Notes: generated by a model from the sequence alone, not told the origin. Shown: positions 8,149 through 16,480, counted from the stretch's first letter. The stretch: DNA of 64,000 nucleotides from Actinomadura spongiicola (GCF_003432485.1 NZ_QVNQ01000002.1:744001-808000), one strand, 5' to 3'. Translations and numbers: made by a program.

Positions 8149-9300
8149 ATGTCCGATCAGGGGGAGCGCGGCGTGCGCTGGACCGACATGAGCGACGGCG
8201 AGCCGCGGGACGGATCGCCCCACGACGTCTGGGGCAAGGTCGAGGAGCAGCCCGCCCAGTCCGCCCAGCAGCCTGTTGAGCCCCGCGACGACGACGTCCG
8301 GGTCGCGCCCGTCCCGGAGGACGAGTCGCCCCAGTGGGAGGGCTCGTTGTTCGACGGGCCGGACGGCGACGACGGTGACGGCGGCGGTGACGCGCGGTAC
8401 GTCCCGGCCGTCCCGACGGGCGCGGGCACCCCCGCGAAACCCGGCAAGCCGAGCAGCGGCAACTGGCAGATGCCGGAGTGGATGGCGGACGAGGCCGCCG
8501 CGGACGCCAAGCTCGGCTCCTCGGCCGAGCCCCGGCGCGACGCCCTCGACGACGGCCGCGGCCGGTCCCGCGTAGTGCTGTTCGGCGGTGTGGGCCTGCT
8601 CTTGCTCGCGCTGGTCGCGGCCGGTGCCGCCTATTTCCTCAAGGGCGGCGACGACGAGCCGGCGGAGGAGACGAACGGCAAAGCGGGCCGGGCGGCTGCG
8701 ACCGAGGAGCCGACGGCGGCGCCGGTCGACATGCCACCGGACAAGAGGCTCAAGACGTTCCCTGGTCAGCCGAGCAAATTGCTCGGACGGGTCGACGACG
8801 CCCATTCGGGCCTGTCCTATCCGCGGTTCGCGGCGCCGTGGAAGGTCCCCACCAAAAAGAACAAGCTGGGTACGCCGGGATGGTCCGGGCAGCAAATCCT
8901 GGTGACCGAGCGGAACGGCGGGCGGCTCTGGTACGGCCAGTTCCTGACCGGGACGCTGGGGCCGAACCTGCAGAGCGCCTACCAGGGCCCCGACAGCGTC
9001 AAGAACACCGCCGGGCTCGCCGCGCAGGGACACGAGGCGCGGTACTACGCGTTCCCGCACCGGACGGTGCCGCTGGCGTCGCAGCCGCTGAACGTGGACG
9101 GCCGCCAGGGCTGGATGGTCGCCTCGTACCTCACTTACCAGCGGGACGGGGTGCGGGCGACCGGGGAGGTCCTCGCCACGGCCGTGATCGACACGGGCCG
9201 CCGGACGCCCGCCGTGGTGTTCGCGTCGATGCCGAACACGCACAAGAAGAAGTACCCGGACGTCAACGAGTTCTTTCGCCGGCTCAAGATCGCCCGCTGA
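8149..9300 (+). CDS. Single-pass membrane protein of unknown function
   Basis: A 383-aa protein with an acidic, Pro/Gly-rich cytoplasmic half (residues 1-~140), one transmembrane helix (VVLFGGVGLLLLALVAAGAA, about 143-163), and an exported C-terminal domain of ~220 residues. The outer domain contains several aromatic-rich strands and a conserved-looking segment LTYQRDGVRATGEVLATAV, but I do not recognise the family. The start could also be GTG 8140 or ATG 8188; 8149 is chosen as the first ATG. It stands alone between an EI24 protein and a MarR regulator. Confidence 0.7.
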   Translation: MSDQGERGVRWTDMSDGEPRDGSPHDVWGKVEEQPAQSAQQPVEPRDDDVRVAPVPEDESPQWEGSLFDGPDGDDGDGGGDARYVPAVPTGAGTPAKPGKPSSGNWQMPEWMADEAAADAKLGSSAEPRRDALDDGRGRSRVVLFGGVGLLLLALVAAGAAYFLKGGDDEPAEETNGKAGRAAATEEPTAAPVDMPPDKRLKTFPGQPSKLLGRVDDAHSGLSYPRFAAPWKVPTKKNKLGTPGWSGQQILVTERNGGRLWYGQFLTGTLGPNLQSAYQGPDSVKNTAGLAAQGHEARYYAFPHRTVPLASQPLNVDGRQGWMVASYLTYQRDGVRATGEVLATAVIDTGRRTPAVVFASMPNTHKKKYPDVNEFFRRLKIAR

Positions 9301-9354
9301 GTGTCCGGGTCGTCCACCGGGCCCCCACCGGCGTTCGTCGGGCACGAACGCTAC

Positions 9355-9371
9355 ACTCTCCTGTGGAGAGT
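9355..9371 (+). promoter_or_regulatory. 17-bp palindrome upstream of the MarR gene
   Basis: ACTCTCCTGTGGAGAGT is a perfect palindrome around a 3-nt centre, 53 bp upstream of the MarR-family start at 9424. Its length and symmetry fit a winged-helix dimer site. Further CTCTC and GAGT words follow in 9373-9405, perhaps a weaker second site. Autoregulation is the usual arrangement in this family; here it is inferred from position. Confidence 0.5.
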
Positions 9372-9423
9372 CGCTCTCGAAATGAGTCTCTCTACCTTGG
9401 AGTGAGTAGGGAGGGTGAGGTCC

Positions 9424-9894
9424 GTGTCGGCCTCGGAACGCGAGCGGATGGCGGCCGAGTTGCAGCTGGCGATGCGGCGCAACACGATGTTCACGGTGCT
9501 GCTGCACCATGCCACCGCGAGCAAGGCCGGTATGAACGTCACCGACGCGCAGTGCGTCAACGCGCTGTCGCTGGACGGTCCGCAGACGCCGGGTCAGCTC
9601 GCGCAGCTCATGGGCATCACGACCGGCGGCGCCATCACCGCCGTCATCGACCGGCTGGAAAAGGCGGGATATGTCAGGCGCACCCGCGACCCCGACGACC
9701 GCCGCCGGGTGATCGTCGAACTCGTCGAGGAGAACGTCGCCCAGTTCACCCGCTACTTCGGGCCGATCGGCCGGTCGTTCCGCGAGCGTCTGGACGACCA
9801 CACCGACGAGCAGATCGCGGTCCTGCTCGACTGGATCCGCGGTATCAACGAGGACATGCCCGGCATCATCGACGAGATCAGGAAACTTCCCTGA
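9424..9894 (+). CDS. MarR family transcriptional regulator
   Basis: DNA-binding repressor-type protein of 156 aa with a winged helix: recognition segment LAQLMGITTGGAITAVIDRLEKAGYV followed by wing RTRDPDDRRRVIVEL, at about residues 55-110, the classic MarR layout. GTG at 9424 is preferred over GTG 9415 because GGGAGG at 9409-9414 is correctly spaced for it. No enzyme or efflux gene is directly linked, so its ligand and targets are unknown. The palindrome at 9355-9371 is a candidate autoregulatory site. Confidence 0.88.
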   Translation: MSASERERMAAELQLAMRRNTMFTVLLHHATASKAGMNVTDAQCVNALSLDGPQTPGQLAQLMGITTGGAITAVIDRLEKAGYVRRTRDPDDRRRVIVELVEENVAQFTRYFGPIGRSFRERLDDHTDEQIAVLLDWIRGINEDMPGIIDEIRKLP

Positions 9895-9901
9895 GCGTCT
9901 T

Positions 9902-9970
9902 CCGGACCGGCACCGGCGCGATTCACGGGACGGCCCCCGTCCGTCCCGGAACCGCGCCGGTGTGGTCCGG
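9902..9970 (+). terminator. Compound hairpin terminator after the MarR gene
   Basis: A long hairpin starting 8 bp past the MarR stop: CCGGACC (9902-9908) pairs with GGTCCGG (9964-9970), CACCGGCGCG (9911-9920) with CGCGCCGGTG (9953-9962), and an inner GGGACGG/CCGTCCC hairpin caps it. A second GC-rich dyad follows to about 10015. The remaining gap to 10208 shows no gene. Confidence 0.6.
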
Positions 9971-10208
9971 GACGGCCGCGGCGGTCCCCCCGGCCGCGGC
10001 GGCCGTCCCCGGAGTCCCTGCTCGAGCGGACCGGAACCGGCCCCCGAACGGTGACACCTGAGAAGTCACCGCCTTCGCCCCAGGTCACACGGGTAATGCC
10101 CGGTGACTTCGGTCACATAACAACATTTCGGACATCGTGGTCCGCGTGCCGTCCGGTTTCCGTAAGATCACCCGAGGTGAGAATGAGGCGCGCACGGCGG
10201 AACGGCGG

Positions 10209-11813
10209 GTGAGGGTGGAGGCGCTGCGTCCCGAGGACCCGGCCGAGATCGGCGGCTACCCGCTGGTCGCACGCATCGGCGCGGGCGGCATGGGCCAGGT
10301 GTATCTCGGGCTCACCGGCGGCGGCAGGCATGTCGCCCTCAAGGTGATCCGCGAGGACTTCGAGGGCCCGCAGGCCCTCGCCCGGTTCCGCCGCGAGGTC
10401 GCGACCGTCGAACGGGTGCGCGGCCGGTTCACCGCCGCGATGGTCGGCGCCGGCCTGGACGCGCCGCCGTACTGGCTGGCCACCGAGTACGTCCCCGGCC
10501 CGACGCTGCGGCAGGCCGTCGCCGAGCACGGGCCCCTGCCCCCTGACACCTGCCGGCGGCTGCTCGCCGCCCTCGCCCAGGGACTGCTGGAGATCCACCG
10601 GCACGGCGTCCAGCACCGCGACCTCAAACCCGGGAACGTGATCCTCGCCCCCGACGGACCCCGCCTGATCGACTTCGGCATCGCACGCGGCGAGGGACAG
10701 ACCCAGATCACCCAGACCGGCGCGTGGAACGGCACCCCCGGCTATGTGGCGCCCGAGGTCGTCCGCGAGCAGGAGCCCGAGCCGGCGTCCGACGTGTTCT
10801 CCCTCGCCGGCACCATCGCCTACGCCGCCACCGGACGCCCACCCTTCGGCGGCGGACGCATCGAGGCGATCATCCACCGCACCCTCGGCGGGGACATCGA
10901 CCTCGACGGGGCCGACCCCGACCTGGCCGCCCTCGTCCGGCGCTGCGCCGAGAAGGACCCCGGCTCCCGGATCTCGCTGGAGCGCCTCCTGGAGATGGCC
11001 GCGCCCGCCGGAGCCCTCGCCGACGACCCCGCCTACCAACGGCTCGTGGGCGCGCCGCCACCGGTGCCCGCCAGCGTCGCCGACGCCGCCGCGTCCGGTC
11101 TCGTCCCGGCGGAGCGCACCCGCACGACCATGGCGGGCGGAGTGCGGATCCGCTCCCGCGCCGCCGTCATCGCGGCGTCCGCCGGGATCGTCGCGATCGT
11201 CCTCGGCGGCGCGTTCGCCGCCCGCTCGATCTTCAACGGCGACGACGCCTCACCCGGCCGCGCCAACGCCCAGACCGGAAAGAACCAGACCGACGCTCCC
11301 ACCACGACACCGGCGGCGGGCCCGCGCACTCCGGGACCCGGCGGCCGTCCCCCGGACGCCATCCTGGTGAAGAAGCCCACCCAGGACTTCCGGGAGGTGA
11401 CCTTCTCCCCGGACGACCTCACCTGCCTGCCCGCACTCCGCCCCGAACCCGCGGACGAGACGCTGGCCTACCAGTTCCAGGTCTCCGCGCCGCGAACCCC
11501 CTACTCGGGACGTTCCGTAAAGTTCGGCGCCCGCTTCAAGTACGGGGCGCCGCCGAACTACTACGTGGCCGCCCAGGTCCGTCCGCCGGGACCGCACGGC
11601 AGCGCCGGGCCAGGATGGATGAACAGCAAGCCGTACCTGTACCGGGGCGACCCGGGAGTGGACCTCACCTTCCCGCGCGACTTCCAATGGAACGGTTCGG
11701 GTGGCGGAGCCGACACCGAGCTGAGGCCGGGCGTGTGGACGGTCGTCTGGCTGCACGTCCACCCCAACGGCGACGCGTACTACATCGGCTGCGACGGCTT
11801 CACCGTCACGTAG
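10209..11813 (+). CDS. Membrane Ser/Thr protein kinase
   Basis: Hanks-type kinase, about 534 aa. Kinase domain residues ~15-280: glycine loop GAGGMGQVYLG, catalytic lysine in VALKVI, catalytic loop HRDLKPGNVIL, DFGIAR and GTPGYVAPE. A Pro/Ala linker, one transmembrane helix (~319-340) and an exported domain of ~190 residues follow, with no PASTA repeats. The outer domain has two cysteines and a Tyr/Pro-rich middle; I do not recognise it. The start is uncertain: GTG 10209 or 10215 fits the family's short N-terminus, while the frame is open back to 10137. It stands alone, so the input signal is unknown. Confidence 0.88.
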   Translation: MRVEALRPEDPAEIGGYPLVARIGAGGMGQVYLGLTGGGRHVALKVIREDFEGPQALARFRREVATVERVRGRFTAAMVGAGLDAPPYWLATEYVPGPTLRQAVAEHGPLPPDTCRRLLAALAQGLLEIHRHGVQHRDLKPGNVILAPDGPRLIDFGIARGEGQTQITQTGAWNGTPGYVAPEVVREQEPEPASDVFSLAGTIAYAATGRPPFGGGRIEAIIHRTLGGDIDLDGADPDLAALVRRCAEKDPGSRISLERLLEMAAPAGALADDPAYQRLVGAPPPVPASVADAAASGLVPAERTRTTMAGGVRIRSRAAVIAASAGIVAIVLGGAFAARSIFNGDDASPGRANAQTGKNQTDAPTTTPAAGPRTPGPGGRPPDAILVKKPTQDFREVTFSPDDLTCLPALRPEPADETLAYQFQVSAPRTPYSGRSVKFGARFKYGAPPNYYVAAQVRPPGPHGSAGPGWMNSKPYLYRGDPGVDLTFPRDFQWNGSGGGADTELRPGVWTVVWLHVHPNGDAYYIGCDGFTVT

Positions 11814-11861
11814 CCCACCGCCCGGGCCCGATACAGTGAATCCCGCGCGTAGGGAGCACGG

Positions 11862-12629
11862 ATGCGGACCGGACTGCGGGGACGAACGGCCCTGATCACG
11901 GGGGCCTCCCGCGGCATCGGCAAGGCCATCGCCGCCGCGCTCGCCGCCGAGGGCGCCAACGTCGTGCTCTCCTCCCGCGACCAGCAGGCGCTGGACGAGG
12001 TCGCGAACGAGCTCGGCACCACGCACCCGGACGTGGGCGTCCTCGCGAAGGCCGCGCACGTCGGCGACGCGGACCAGGCCGCCGCCTGCGTGGACGCCGC
12101 CGTCGCCGAGTTCGGCGGCATCGACGTCCTGGTCAACAACGCCGGAACGAACCCCTACTGCGGGCCGCTGGCCGACATCGAACCCGCGGCGGCGGAGAAG
12201 ACCGTCCAGGTCAACCAGTTCGCGATCGTCCAGTGGACCCGGCTCGCCCTGCGCGCGTCCCTTGGGGAGCACGGCGGCACGATCGTCAACATCGCCTCCG
12301 TGGGCGGCCTCGTGACCGAAGAGGGCATCGGCTACTACAACGCCACCAAAGCCGCGGTCATCCACCTCAGCCGCCAGTTCGCGATGGAACTGGCCCCAAG
12401 GATCCGCGTCAACTGCGTAGCGCCGGGCCTCGTCAAAACCCGACTAGCCCGCACCCTATGGGAGGGCAAGGAGGAGCGAATCAGCCGGAACACCCCACTC
12501 GGCCGCATCGGCGAACCCGAGGACATCGCCAACGCGGTCGTCTTCCTCGCCGGTGACGCCTCCTCCTGGATAACCGGACAAACCCTCATCGTCGACGGCG
12601 GCTCCACCATCCGCGCCTCGATCACCTAG
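11862..12629 (+). CDS. SDR family oxidoreductase
   Basis: Classical short-chain dehydrogenase/reductase, 255 aa, NAD(P)-dependent. It has the cofactor motif TGASRGIG at residues ~11-18, NNAG near 90, catalytic Ser in NIASVGG, and YNATK as the YxxxK pair near residue 160. The C-terminal FLAGDASSWITGQTLIVDGG is typical of the FabG-like group. ATG start with AGGGAG 8 nt upstream. The substrate is unknown. Confidence 0.9.
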   Translation: MRTGLRGRTALITGASRGIGKAIAAALAAEGANVVLSSRDQQALDEVANELGTTHPDVGVLAKAAHVGDADQAAACVDAAVAEFGGIDVLVNNAGTNPYCGPLADIEPAAAEKTVQVNQFAIVQWTRLALRASLGEHGGTIVNIASVGGLVTEEGIGYYNATKAAVIHLSRQFAMELAPRIRVNCVAPGLVKTRLARTLWEGKEERISRNTPLGRIGEPEDIANAVVFLAGDASSWITGQTLIVDGGSTIRASIT

Positions 12630-12662
12630 AACACTCTGTCACTTCGCACAAGGCCCCCGGTC

Positions 12663-13268
12663 ATGAACACTGAGCCTCCAGCCCGCCATTACGACCCCGG
12701 ACGGTGGCTGGCGCAATTCGCCGACCGGATCCTTGTGGTCTGCCCGCGATGCAACGGCCGCGCGCACATTGTTCCCCGCCCTGGTCTGCCCTCCCCCAAA
12801 TACTCCAGTGAGCTGCTGTTCCAGCCACGCCGCCTGGCCTGTGGACGGTGCGGTGCCGCCGCTGAATGGGAACCGGAAAGACGTGGTGCCGGCCTGATCG
12901 GCGCGGTCCTGGGCGGCACAGAGGACCCGTTCTTCCACCGACCCCTATGGCTCCAGACACGTTGCGTCGGTCACACCCTATGGGCGTACAACGAGGAACA
13001 CGTCACAGAACTGTCGGCCTATGTAGGCGCCAAGTTGCGCGAACGCGGTGACATCCGCCCAACGATGGCAATGTTCGCACGCCTGCCAGCCTGGCTGAAA
13101 CGATCCAACAATCGTTCCGAGGTCCTGGCCGGCCTGGAGACCCTACGAACTCTGGCCGCCCGTTCGGCCCCCACTGACCGCTCCGACGCCGCCCACGAGC
13201 GCGCCGACCGCCCCCGCCCGCACCGAAGCATGTACTTCCGAGGCGGCCCCTACGAGGGCCCCTCCTGA
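12663..13268 (+). CDS. Zinc-ribbon-containing protein of unknown function
   Basis: A 201-aa cytoplasmic protein with two CxxC knuckles, CPRC near residue 24 and CGRC near residue 62, that can form a zinc ribbon; two further cysteine-containing segments follow. The C-terminus is Arg/Pro-rich. Codon use has slightly weaker third-position GC than its neighbours. No nucleic-acid or catalytic domain can be assigned. It starts 33 bp after the SDR gene without a strong ribosome site. Confidence 0.65.
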   Translation: MNTEPPARHYDPGRWLAQFADRILVVCPRCNGRAHIVPRPGLPSPKYSSELLFQPRRLACGRCGAAAEWEPERRGAGLIGAVLGGTEDPFFHRPLWLQTRCVGHTLWAYNEEHVTELSAYVGAKLRERGDIRPTMAMFARLPAWLKRSNNRSEVLAGLETLRTLAARSAPTDRSDAAHERADRPRPHRSMYFRGGPYEGPS

Positions 13269-13366
13269 GCCACCGCACCCCCACCAAAAGCGCCATGTAA
13301 AAGGGTCCGACCGAATCCCGTGACGTCGCCCCCTGCTGTCGGCCCGATATGTAACGATAGTCCACG

Positions 13367-13540
13367 ATGGACATCGAACCGCCCTCCTTTGACGACGCGG
13401 AAGCCTTCTGCCGGCAGTTCGCGGCGGAGACCGAGGAGATGACCAGGTGCCTCGACCTCCTGAACGACCTGGTGGAACGCGCCGCGTCCGAGCCACCGCC
13501 CCCGAAGAACTTCCGCCCGGACAAATTCCGCCCCCGCTGA
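13367..13540 (+). CDS. Small acidic protein, 57 aa
   Basis: Short reading frame starting MDIEPPSFDDAEAF and ending with a Pro/Lys/Arg tail (KNFRPDKFRPR). The middle is a predicted amphipathic helix rich in Glu and Leu (TEEMTRCLDLLNDLVERA), which could form a coiled coil. Third positions are strongly G/C. No clear Shine-Dalgarno precedes it; the start is 27 nt after an AT-richer stretch that may hold the promoter. Function unknown. Confidence 0.5.
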   Translation: MDIEPPSFDDAEAFCRQFAAETEEMTRCLDLLNDLVERAASEPPPPKNFRPDKFRPR

Positions 13541-13706
13541 TCCGGCCCCCCGAAAACAAATTTCGCTGAGCATTAGAGAGCAGACATACTTCACGAGACA
13601 ACTGAAGGGCATTTACCCCCCCAGCAACCTCCACCGCTGCCCGCACCTCCTCTTCCCGAGGCTCCCGCCCCCACCCCACCACGTCCTTACTCACGCCTCA
13701 CCCCAG
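13541..13706. other. Intergenic stretch, AT-richer
   Basis: About 165 bp with lower GC than the surroundings. Minus-strand reading frames here lack a ribosome site and show mixed third positions. I see no supported gene, terminator or repeat. Confidence 0.4.
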
Positions 13707-14039
13707 GTGACAAGCAGATCGCCGCCCCCTCTTCCCTCATTTCTCCGAGTCGGGAAGGCGGAGCCGGCGGCGGTGAGCGGGTACTGCCGAGGGCGGTCGG
13801 TGGGGTTGAGGAGACGTTCGCCGGGGCGCGGGGATCTGACCGCCGAGCCGTACTTCCGAGGGCTGCCCGCGCCGATCGGGTTGGCGGTCGGAACGGAATG
13901 GTTCGACGTGGGGGACGGGCGGCGGGCCGGGGACTGGGGGCGGGTGGGAGAGCTTGTGGAACGGCTGGGTTCGTCGAGGTTTACCGGTATGGGGATCGGG
14001 GAGGGTGGGGCAGATCCGAATCGAAAGACAGAGACGTGA
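13707..14039 (+). CDS. Hypothetical protein, weakly supported
   Basis: A possible 110-aa protein. From about codon 50 third positions are strongly G/C and the sequence is protein-like (FRGLPAPIGLAVGTEWFDVG, then GRVGELVERLG), but the first ~25 codons and the last ~10 are not biased. The true start may be GTG 13773. It could also be a gene fragment. No family is recognised. It ends 10 bp before the HesB-like gene. Confidence 0.35.
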   Translation: MTSRSPPPLPSFLRVGKAEPAAVSGYCRGRSVGLRRRSPGRGDLTAEPYFRGLPAPIGLAVGTEWFDVGDGRRAGDWGRVGELVERLGSSRFTGMGIGEGGADPNRKTET

Positions 14040-14049
14040 GGAGCTGATC

Positions 14050-14346
14050 GTGCTCACGCTGACCAGCGGTGCCGTCCAGGTCATCCGTACCGTGACCGCG
14101 AATCCGGAGCTTCCGCCGGAGACCGGCATCCGCATCGAGTCCGGGCTCGACGGCTCGGACGCCCTGCGGCTCTCGGTCGCGCCCGCCCCGGAGGCGGGCG
14201 ACCAGGTCGTGGAGGAAGAAGGCGCCAAGGTGTACCTGGAGGCCGGCGTCGCTCAGATGCTCGACGACAAGACGCTCGACGCCCAGGTCGACCCGCAGGG
14301 CGATGTGGCGTTCACCATCGCGGAGGGGCCCGGGACCCCGACCTGA
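14050..14346 (+). CDS. HesB/IscA-like protein without cysteines
   Basis: 98-aa protein of the A-type Fe-S carrier fold, recognised by the start LTLTSGAVQVIR, the segment GIRIESG, and the C-terminal YLEAGVAQMLDDKTLDAQVD. Authentic A-type carriers bind iron or clusters with three cysteines; this protein has no cysteine at all, so it cannot act as a classical carrier. Similar cysteine-free forms are, as I recall, common in actinobacteria, with unknown role. GTG start with GAGGAG 7 nt upstream; an upstream in-frame extension to 13954 lacks a signal. Confidence 0.75.
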   Translation: MLTLTSGAVQVIRTVTANPELPPETGIRIESGLDGSDALRLSVAPAPEAGDQVVEEEGAKVYLEAGVAQMLDDKTLDAQVDPQGDVAFTIAEGPGTPT

Positions 14347-14357
14347 CGAACTCGCGG

Positions 14358-14388
14358 AGCCGGGGCGCCGGTCCCCGGCGCCCCGGCT
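14358..14388. terminator. Bidirectional terminator between convergent genes
   Basis: A perfect 14-bp stem (14358-14371 with 14375-14388) and a 3-nt loop, GC-rich, placed exactly between the stop of the HesB-like gene (14346) and the stop of the convergent small membrane protein gene (14389). Confidence 0.75.
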
Positions 14389-14580
14389 TCAGCGCACCGC
14401 CGCGATCACGGCCACCACGGCGAGCACGAACGCCACCGTGGTGAGGACCATGAACGCGGCGACGACGGCGCAGGCCAGACCGCGTGGCTGGTCGCGCCAC
14501 GACCCGTAACGGTCACGCGCCTGCCGGTCCAGTTCCTCCCGCGACGGCCGGCCCGCGTCCTCGGAATCGGCGGAGGGCAT
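14389..14580 (-). CDS. Small single-pass membrane protein, 63 aa
   Basis: Short protein with a charged N-terminal half (REELDRQARDRYGSWRD) and one C-terminal transmembrane helix (ACAVVAAFMVLTTVAFVLAV and on). ATG at 14580; the frame is open further upstream over the MBL gene, but that part is the shadow of the plus-strand gene. It is convergent with the HesB-like gene across a shared terminator. Function unknown. Confidence 0.6.
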   Translation of the reverse strand: MPSADSEDAGRPSREELDRQARDRYGSWRDQPRGLACAVVAAFMVLTTVAFVLAVVAVIAAVR

Positions 14581-14667
14581 GGGCGTCACGGTCGCCAGTG
14601 TGGCAGACGCGGCGACGGGCGCGGGGTGGTCCGGGGGATCGGACGGCCGCCGTGAAAAGATCGCCGA

Positions 14668-15315
14668 ATGCGTCTCACGAAGCTCGGCCACGCGTGCGTC
14701 CAGATCACCAGGGACGACCGGACGATCCTCATCGACCCCGGCTCGTTCAGCGACGCGTCCGAGGCCCTCGCCACCGCCGACGCGGTCCTCATCACCCATG
14801 AGCACTTCGACCATTTCGACGCCGACGCGCTGCGCGCCGCCATGGCCGAACGTTCGGACTTGCACGTCTGGACGTCCCGTGTCGTCGCCCAGAACCTCGC
14901 TGACCTCGGTGGACGCGTCCACCAGGTCGGTCACGGCGACGCGGTCACCATCGCGGGATTCGACGTCCACGTGTACGGGGACGAGCACGAGATCCTGCAC
15001 CCGGACGTGCCGCCGATCCCGAACACGGGCTTTCTCGTCGACGGTGAGGTCTTCCATCCGGGGGACGCGCTGACCGTCCCGTCGGAGCCGGTCCGGACGC
15101 TGTGCCTGCCGGGCAACGCGCCCTGGATGAAGATTCCGGAGCTGTACGCGTACACGCGGGAGGTCCGGCCGGAGCGCGCGTTCGTCATCCATGACGGGCT
15201 GCTGAACGACATCGGGCTGAAGGTCATGCAGACCCACGTGACCAAGGCGGGCGAGGAGCTGGGGAGGGAGTTCGTCCGGCTCGCCCCCGGCACCACGGTG
15301 GAACTGAGCACATGA
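14668..15315 (+). CDS. MBL-fold metallo-hydrolase, UlaG-like
   Basis: Cytoplasmic metallo-beta-lactamase-fold hydrolase of 215 aa. The metal motif HxHxDH is present as THEHFDHFD near residue 48, and further His residues follow (HPGDALTV, VIHDG). The N-terminus MRLTKLGHACVQI and the IDPG turn are typical of the UlaG-like group, which hydrolyses lactones or phosphodiesters. Its stop overlaps the start of the HAD gene by 4 bp (ATGA), so the two form one operon and may act on the same metabolite. Confidence 0.85.
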   Translation: MRLTKLGHACVQITRDDRTILIDPGSFSDASEALATADAVLITHEHFDHFDADALRAAMAERSDLHVWTSRVVAQNLADLGGRVHQVGHGDAVTIAGFDVHVYGDEHEILHPDVPPIPNTGFLVDGEVFHPGDALTVPSEPVRTLCLPGNAPWMKIPELYAYTREVRPERAFVIHDGLLNDIGLKVMQTHVTKAGEELGREFVRLAPGTTVELST

Positions 15316-15980
15316 AGCCCGGCCCCCGGCCCCTCCAGGCGGTCTTCTTCGACATCGGCGAGACGCTGATCAACGAGGGGGAGATCTACGGACGCTGGGC
15401 CGACTGGTTGGGCGTGCCGAGGCACACGTTCCTGACCAAGCTCGGCGCGGTGCTCGCCACCGGCGGCACGCACATGGACGTGTTCGAGTACTTCCGGCCG
15501 GGGTTCGACCTGCGGGCGGAGGAGCGCGGACGGCGGGAGGCCGGCGTCCCCAACCGGTTCGGGCCCGATGATCTGTACCCGGACGCCCGAGCGTGTTTGT
15601 CCGGGCTGCGTGATCAGGGTCTTTTCGTGGGGATCGCGGGGAACCAGCCGGTGGAGGCCGCCGAGCAGATCGCGGCGCTCGGGCTGGACGCCGACGTGGT
15701 CGGGATCTCCGACGTGTGGGGCGTCCAGAAACCGGCCCGCGAGTTCTTCGAACGCTGCGCGCAGCTCGCGGACGTGCTGCCCGACCGCGTCCTGTACGTG
15801 GGGGACCGCATCGACAACGACGTCCGGCCCGCGCTGGCGTTCGGGATGCGGGCCGCGTTCCTCAGGCGCGGCCCGTGGGGGCACATCCAGGAGGACGCGG
15901 AGGCGCTGCGCCACTGCCTGTTCGTCCTGGACGACCTGGCCGGTCTCCCCGAACTTGTCGCCGCCCACAACGCCCCCTAA
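15312..15980 (+). CDS. HAD family hydrolase
   Basis: 222-aa haloacid-dehalogenase-type phosphatase. Motif I is FFDIGETLI with the nucleophile Asp near residue 14. Motif III Lys is in VQKPAREFF and motif IV is YVGDRIDND. The general acid position two residues after the nucleophile is Gly, so the protein may not be a standard phosphatase, although DxGxT HAD proteins are known. Start overlaps the MBL stop (ATGA). Substrate unknown. Confidence 0.85.
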   Translation: MKPGPRPLQAVFFDIGETLINEGEIYGRWADWLGVPRHTFLTKLGAVLATGGTHMDVFEYFRPGFDLRAEERGRREAGVPNRFGPDDLYPDARACLSGLRDQGLFVGIAGNQPVEAAEQIAALGLDADVVGISDVWGVQKPAREFFERCAQLADVLPDRVLYVGDRIDNDVRPALAFGMRAAFLRRGPWGHIQEDAEALRHCLFVLDDLAGLPELVAAHNAP

Positions 15981-16124
15981 GGGACGTCCCCTAGCCCCGG
16001 AGTATGGCGCGGAACAAGTCGTACGGTGGATGTGTCATCTCCTGTCCGGTTCGTAGCGTGGAAGACGTGGCCGCGAAGGTCGCGGTCATGTTCACAGTTC
16101 AACGAATCGGGGAGAGAAGACCTC

Positions 16125-16328
16125 ATGAACGGCTTGTATCGTCCGCGCCACGGCAGGATCATCGCCGGTGTCTGCGCCGGGCTCGCGCGCCGGTTCGGTA
16201 TGACGCCCACGACCGTCCGGGTGCTGTTCCTGCTCTCGTGCCTGCTGCCCGGCCCACAGTTCGTCGTCTATCTGGTGCTCTGGGTGATGATGCCCACCGA
16301 GGACCGTTACATGGCGGGCGTCCGCTGA
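16125..16328 (+). CDS. PspC domain-containing membrane protein
   Basis: 67-aa protein made almost entirely of a PspC domain: LYRPRHGRIIAGVCAGLARRFGM, then a transmembrane segment (VLFLLSCLLPGPQFVVYLVL) and WVMMPTED. In other bacteria PspC is a membrane partner in envelope-stress signalling; here it stands alone. ATG 16125 is chosen because GGAGAGAAG lies 7 nt upstream; the longer in-frame start at 16026 has no ribosome site. Confidence 0.85.
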   Translation: MNGLYRPRHGRIIAGVCAGLARRFGMTPTTVRVLFLLSCLLPGPQFVVYLVLWVMMPTEDRYMAGVR

Positions 16329-16389
16329 CGCATGATCATCGTTGACTCTTGGCCGGGCCGTCTCGGAGGTGTTAGATCGTGGCACCACC

Positions 16390-16456
16390 GTGAATCCGTT
16401 TCGTCCCCGGTGGCCGGACCCGTTGGGTTTTCGGTGGCCGGACGGAGTGGATTCAC
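16390..16456 (+). promoter_or_regulatory. Leader with inverted and direct repeats
   Basis: Upstream of the 1165-aa gene, GTGAATCC (16390-16397) is complementary to GGATTCAC (16449-16456), and inside it CGGTGGCCGGAC occurs twice (16408-16419 and 16432-16443), 24 bp apart. The RNA could fold into a stem around the repeats just before the ribosome site, or the repeats could be protein sites. No known riboswitch is recognised. Confidence 0.4.
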
Positions 16457-16480
16457 CCCTTAGGGAGGGAAGGAGCCGCG

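Noticed and set aside
13143..13694. Minus-strand frame with a protein-like start (SKDVVGWGREPREEEVRAAV)
   Set aside because: No ribosome-binding site, mixed third positions, and it runs antisense through the better supported genes at 12663 and 13367.
13737..14228. Minus-strand frame over the HesB-like gene
   Set aside because: The plus-strand HesB-like gene has a ribosome site, family signature and codon bias; the mirror frame is Ser/Pro-rich with no domain.
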